Part shown: positions 60,710 through 64,000 of the stretch, piece after piece | Numbering within the stretch: position 1 is the first letter of the stretch | Layout of the letters: each line of letters starts with the position of its first letter | Assembly (NCBI GenBank): GCA_947483555.1 | Contig: CANKMW010000013.1 | Span: 62,001-126,000 of the forward strand | DNA: 64,000 nt | Origin: Myxococcales bacterium | GTDB lineage: Bacteria; Myxococcota_A; Polyangia; Haliangiales; Haliangiaceae | Reading direction: 5' to 3' | Notes under the pieces: generated by a model | Databases searched by the model: none | Told to the model about the DNA's origin: nothing | The model's input: the letters and a program-made list of their open reading frames with translations, nothing else | Position numbers and translations under genes: made by a program

Positions 60710-61405
60710 ATGGGCCTCCTCGACGAGCACAAATCCGAGCGACGCGCGCGCATCCTGGCGGCGGCACGCCGGCACGTCGCGCGCCACGGCTACGACGGCC
60801 TGACCATGCGCGATCTGGCGCAGGCAGCTCGGGTCTCGGTGCCGACGCTGTACAACCTGTTCGGCGGCAAGGACGCGATCCTCACCGCCGCGCTCGCCGA
60901 GTCGGTCGAGCGCGTGGCGGCGCTGCACGTGCCTGCCGACACCACGTACTTCGGTCGTGCCCTGCTCGGCTTCGACGCCGGCATGACGATGATCGCCGAC
61001 GCGCCCGACTTCTACCGCCGGCTGATCCCGCTGTTCATGACCTCACCGGAAGCGCGGCCGATCCGCATGCGCACCGAGCTCGGGTTTCTCGCCCTCATGA
61101 CCGCCAACCTCACCGCGGCGCGCGACGCCGGTCAGCTCGCCGAGTGGGCCGAACCGCGCGTGGTCGCCGGCCACATGTTCGCGCAGTACATGGCGGCGTT
61201 CCTGCACTGGGGCGTCGGCGAGGTCGACCTCGACGGCTTTCGCACCCTCGCCCTGTCCGGCATCTGCCATCTGCTGCTCGGCGTGGCCCGCGGCCGCTTC
61301 GCCGAGGAGGTCGCGGCTCGCGCCCGCGAGCTCACGCCGCGCGTCGCCGCGCTCGCCGACACTCGCCCAACCCAGGAGGCCCCCCATGCCCGCTCCGCAG
61401 ATTGA
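60710..61405 (+). CDS. TetR-family transcriptional repressor
   Basis: 231 residues from ATG 60710. N-terminal DNA-binding domain: RILAAARRHVARHGYDGLTMRDLAQAARVSVPTLYNLFGGKDAILTAAL, the standard TetR helix-turn-helix. The rest is an all-helical ligand-binding domain (about 75-205). A perfect palindrome overlaps the promoter just upstream, so autoregulation is likely. The 3' end overlaps the Rieske oxygenase start by 20 bases, so the ligand may be the oxygenase substrate. Confidence 0.92.
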   Translation: MGLLDEHKSERRARILAAARRHVARHGYDGLTMRDLAQAARVSVPTLYNLFGGKDAILTAALAESVERVAALHVPADTTYFGRALLGFDAGMTMIADAPDFYRRLIPLFMTSPEARPIRMRTELGFLALMTANLTAARDAGQLAEWAEPRVVAGHMFAQYMAAFLHWGVGEVDLDGFRTLALSGICHLLLGVARGRFAEEVAARARELTPRVAALADTRPTQEAPHARSAD

Positions 61406-62564
61406 CGGCATCGATCTCGCCCCGCTCGCGCCCGGCCGGCTGTTGCCGCCGCGCGCCTTCACCTCGCCGGCCGTGTTCGAGGCCGAAGATGCCGCGATCT
61501 GGAACCGCGGCTGGGTCCACGTCGCCGACGTGATCGACGTGCCCGGCCCTGGCGACTACGTGGCGGCCACCGTCGGCCGCTCGCCGGTCGTGATCCTGCG
61601 CGATCGCGACAGCGGCCAGCTGCGCGGCTTCCTCAACGCCTGCCGTCACCGCGGCGCCCAGCTCGTCGAGGGCCGCGGTCGCTGCGAGAAGCAGCTGCAG
61701 TGCCCGTACCACGGCTGGAGCTACGGCCATGACGGCCGCCTGATCGGGGTGCCGTTCCGTGACCAGATCGAGGCCGATCTGTCGACGATGGGCCTGATCC
61801 CGGTCCGGGTCGGCACCGTCGGTCCGCTGATCTTCGCCTGCCTCGATCCGCTGGCGCCGCCGCTCGAGGCGTGGAGCGGCGAGCTGGCCTCCCACTTCGC
61901 GGCGGCCGGAGTCGAGAGCTGGCCGCTGGCCTGGGAGCTGACCTACGACGTCGATGCCAACTGGAAGCTGTTCGTCGAGAACGCCAACGACGGCTACCAC
62001 ATCCCGGTGGTCCACGACGTGCTGCTCGATCTGCTGCAGCCCGGCACCGGCGTGACCACGCTCGAGCCGCACAGCGCGTACACCTACGCCAACATCAACC
62101 CGGCCTACGTCCCGCCTGGCGAGGATCCGGCGCTGGCCCGCATCCGCTTCGGCTGCGTGTTCCCCAACCTGATCCCGGTGCTGTCGCCGGTCGACCTCAC
62201 GTACCTGCGCGTCGATCCGGTGGCGCCCGACAAGCTGCGCCTGATCGTGCGCTCGTACGACGAGCCGGCGCGCGGCGCACCGCTGCGCGAGCTCCGCCGC
62301 CAGGCGTTCGAGCGCACGACCGATCAGGACATCGCGGTGGTCCGCAAGGTGCAGCGCGGCCTGCGCGCCGCCGGCCTACCCGCCGGCGTCCATGCCCGCG
62401 AGCTCGAGGCGCGCATCGGCCACTTCGAGCAGATGTGGGTCACGGCGATGGCGCGCTCGCTGGCCGCCGAGGCGAGCGCTACCGCCGCCGCCGCCGAACG
62501 GCCCGGGCAGGCCGCGCTGGCGGTGGTGCGGCCCTTCGACTCGGCCATGAACCGGTCACCCTGA
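61386..62564 (+). CDS. Rieske non-haem iron oxygenase, large subunit
   Basis: 392 residues from ATG 61386; AGGAGG lies 6-12 bases upstream, within the TetR gene. Rieske cluster ligands: Cys86, His88 (ACRHRGAQL) and Cys106, His109 (CPYHGWSYG). The catalytic iron site is in NWKLFVENANDGYHIPVVHDVL with His205 and His210. This is the ring-hydroxylating oxygenase alpha-subunit fold, also used for demethylation and carnitine/betaine-type monooxygenation. No reductase or beta subunit gene follows in the window, so electrons must come from elsewhere. The TetR regulator is the likely control. Confidence 0.9.
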   Translation: MPAPQIDGIDLAPLAPGRLLPPRAFTSPAVFEAEDAAIWNRGWVHVADVIDVPGPGDYVAATVGRSPVVILRDRDSGQLRGFLNACRHRGAQLVEGRGRCEKQLQCPYHGWSYGHDGRLIGVPFRDQIEADLSTMGLIPVRVGTVGPLIFACLDPLAPPLEAWSGELASHFAAAGVESWPLAWELTYDVDANWKLFVENANDGYHIPVVHDVLLDLLQPGTGVTTLEPHSAYTYANINPAYVPPGEDPALARIRFGCVFPNLIPVLSPVDLTYLRVDPVAPDKLRLIVRSYDEPARGAPLRELRRQAFERTTDQDIAVVRKVQRGLRAAGLPAGVHARELEARIGHFEQMWVTAMARSLAAEASATAAAAERPGQAALAVVRPFDSAMNRSP

Positions 62565-62681
62565 GCGAGCCGCGAAGCGGCGAGTCGAAGGGCGCGGCCG
62601 CGCTCGGGGTGACCGGATCGGGCGCCGTTGTTTGCCACCGATCGGCGTTGCGGGCCGCCATCCGGTGCGCTCGTATCGGGT

Positions 62682-63846
62682 GTGCTCCGACTGCTCGCGA
62701 CGATGGTCCTGGTCGGCGCTGGATGCTCGAACGGCTCGACCGCGAAGCCGCTGACCTCCGAGGTCGCGCTCGACCAGTTGCCAGCCTGGGCGCCCGACGT
62801 GGCGGCGCCCGGCGTCGTCGTCCATGCTGCCGACTGCGAGGGCAGCGCGTTGCGCCGCATCCTCGACGGCAGGACGCCGGCGGTCGGGTTGGCTTCGCGG
62901 CGCACGATCTCCGGGCGCGTCGCCGCCGCCGATGATCTCGGTGCGATCGCCGCGCTGGAGCAGGTCGCACCCGAGCTGAGGTTCGCGTACCGCGGCGACC
63001 CAGTTCCCGAACGGATGCTGCCGCTGCCGTGGCCGTCGTTGGATCTGTGGGACGCGCTCCGTGGGCCGCGCGGCTGGGTCGAGCTCGCTGGCCCCGCGCC
63101 GGGACGGTCTCGTCATGGCGCTGACCGAGTTGCCGCGCGTCGACATCGTCTCAGGCGTCGCTCCCGACGGCTGGTACCGCGAGCGCGCGGCTCGCCTGGT
63201 CGGGAGCGTCATCGACGAGCTGCCGGGCAAGCTCCGCCTGGTCCGGAGCATCGCCGCTCCGGAGCTCGTGTTCGGTCCCGGCGCCGCCGGGGCGCCGACG
63301 GTCTCGCTCGCCACCGAGGGCGCTTCTGCCGGCGTCATCTACGCGGCGCTGGCCGCGGCTGGACACGATGTCGGTGGCGCACGCTGCGACGCAGGTCCAG
63401 ACGTCCGCGTCCACGTGCAGGACGCCGCGCTGGCGGTGGTGGTCGCTGCGATCGCTTCGGCGTCAGGAGTCAGGCCGGACGGCGAGCGGTGCGCCGATCC
63501 GACCGGCCGCGTCCGCCTCCAGCGGTCGCCGAACTTCGATGCGCCGCCGAGCTCCTATCGGACGATCTCCGTCGACCCAGGCCAGGACTACCTCTCCAAT
63601 GGCGACGCGGATCGCGTCGCGCAGACCGGCCGACTCGCGGCGACGGCCGTGCGCGGTGACGCCACGCAAGCGGTTTTCGAGATGCCGGATGGCCGGTGGC
63701 GCATCATCGGCCTGTGGCGCGGCCAGGGCGGTGGCCCGGGGTGCGACCCCGGCGCTTGCCCCGAGATCCGCGTCGTGATCACGCCCGGAAGGGTTCGCGT
63801 CTCCACGGCTGACCACGACTACGAAGCCACGCTCCGCACCCGGTAA
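62682..63846 (+). pseudogene. Lipoprotein gene with a frameshift
   Basis: From GTG 62682 a frame gives a lipoprotein signal (lipobox GAGC, Cys15) and a mature part to about GWVELAGPAPGRS; near 63095-63110 the sequence becomes Arg-rich while the frame one base on continues coherently (RDGLVMALTELPRVDIVSGVAPDGWYRER...) to TAA 63844-63846. One extra base, or two missing, would explain it. Repeated segments of the type DVRVHVQDAALAVVVAAIASASGV resemble the short STN-like domains of secretins and TonB receptors. Alternatively, two separate genes exist, the second starting at ATG 63115. Around 380 residues if repaired. Confidence 0.5.
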
Positions 63847-63904
63847 CCCCGCGCTGGACTCGATCTCGCTTGCCGCCACCGGCGCGCTGCGCTACCGACG
63901 GCGG

Positions 63905-64000
63905 ATGAGATCGATCCGGACCTGGGGAGTGCTCGTCGTGGTCGCGCTGACGCTGGCGCTGGCGCTGGTCGGCTGCGAGAAGGACAGCGGCCTGTCGTCG
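63905..64000 (+). CDS. Lipoprotein, first 32 codons only
   Basis: ATG 63905 begins a signal peptide with a long hydrophobic core (WGVLVVVALTLALALVGC), Cys24 being the lipobox cysteine, followed by EKDSGLSS and the window edge. The rest is outside, so no function can be given. Confidence 0.65.
   Translation, partial: MRSIRTWGVLVVVALTLALALVGCEKDSGLSS

Overview
The window is 64 kb of very GC-rich DNA with strong G/C bias at third codon positions. That bias also creates long spurious open frames opposite and across real genes. The gene content points to a myxobacterium (Myxococcota, perhaps a Haliangium/Kofleriaceae-like lineage). The evidence is several Ser/Thr kinases with TPR, STAND or SUMF1 tails, an FHA plus sigma-54 activator, an ADYC-domain protein, and many lipoproteins and secreted proteins of unknown role. 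This placement is inference from families. I saw no rRNA, tRNA or CRISPR array.

Layout. 1-8.0 kb (minus strand): a partial secreted protein, a VWA protein, a membrane Ser/Thr kinase with a TPR tail, an SDR epimerase, a DUF4349 lipoprotein and a small acidic protein. 8.3-11.2 kb: a large secreted metallopeptidase. 11.2-12.1 kb: a four-helix-bundle (S23/IVP-like) gene enclosed by long inverted arrays of CCGAnn hexamers, with GTACCCG-type blocks at the outer ends. It fills the whole gap between two convergent genes. 12.1-18.8 kb: RimJ-like acetyltransferase, a beta-propeller/di-haem cytochrome, a Trypco1-like small protein, an HSDL2-like SDR, a membrane protein and an AAA+ ATPase. 18.9-28.3 kb: a broken cysteine-rich frame and a lipoprotein, then a tight three-gene set: a secreted protein, a HEAT protein with a possible vitellogenin-like N-terminus, and a 1307-residue kinase-STAND-SUMF1 fusion.

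28.4-34.4 kb: a HEAT/DUF1963 protein, two tandem ADYC-type paralogues sharing an upstream element, then two genes coupled by ATGA overlaps: an AgmX-like C-terminal domain protein and an FHA-sigma-54 activator. 34.5-40.4 kb: an Ala/Lys-repeat protein, a HiPIP-like protein, a PQQ-type sugar dehydrogenase, BolA, UDP-GlcNAc 4-epimerase and UDP-sugar 6-dehydrogenase (Vi-antigen-like precursor pair), and a frameshifted NicO-like metal transporter. 40.5-49.7 kb: a hybrid histidine kinase with a degenerate N-terminal receiver, a BY-kinase-like protein without Walker A, an AI-2E transporter, a MerR/TPR protein, two alpha/beta hydrolases and a lipoprotein.

49.7-64 kb: a nucleotidyltransferase/small-protein pair resembling a toxin-antitoxin module, a DUF5939 adenylate cyclase interrupted by one in-frame TAG, a molybdopterin oxidoreductase coupled to a truncated haemoglobin, and an LRR-like protein coupled to a membrane phosphodiesterase. 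After these come lysine 2,3-aminomutase, a YbaN-like protein, a TetR regulator with a perfect palindromic operator followed by a Rieske oxygenase, a frameshifted lipoprotein, and the first codons of another lipoprotein.

The strongest candidate for something undescribed is the 11.2-12.1 kb element. A transcript across it would fold into one long hairpin with the four-helix-bundle gene in the loop.
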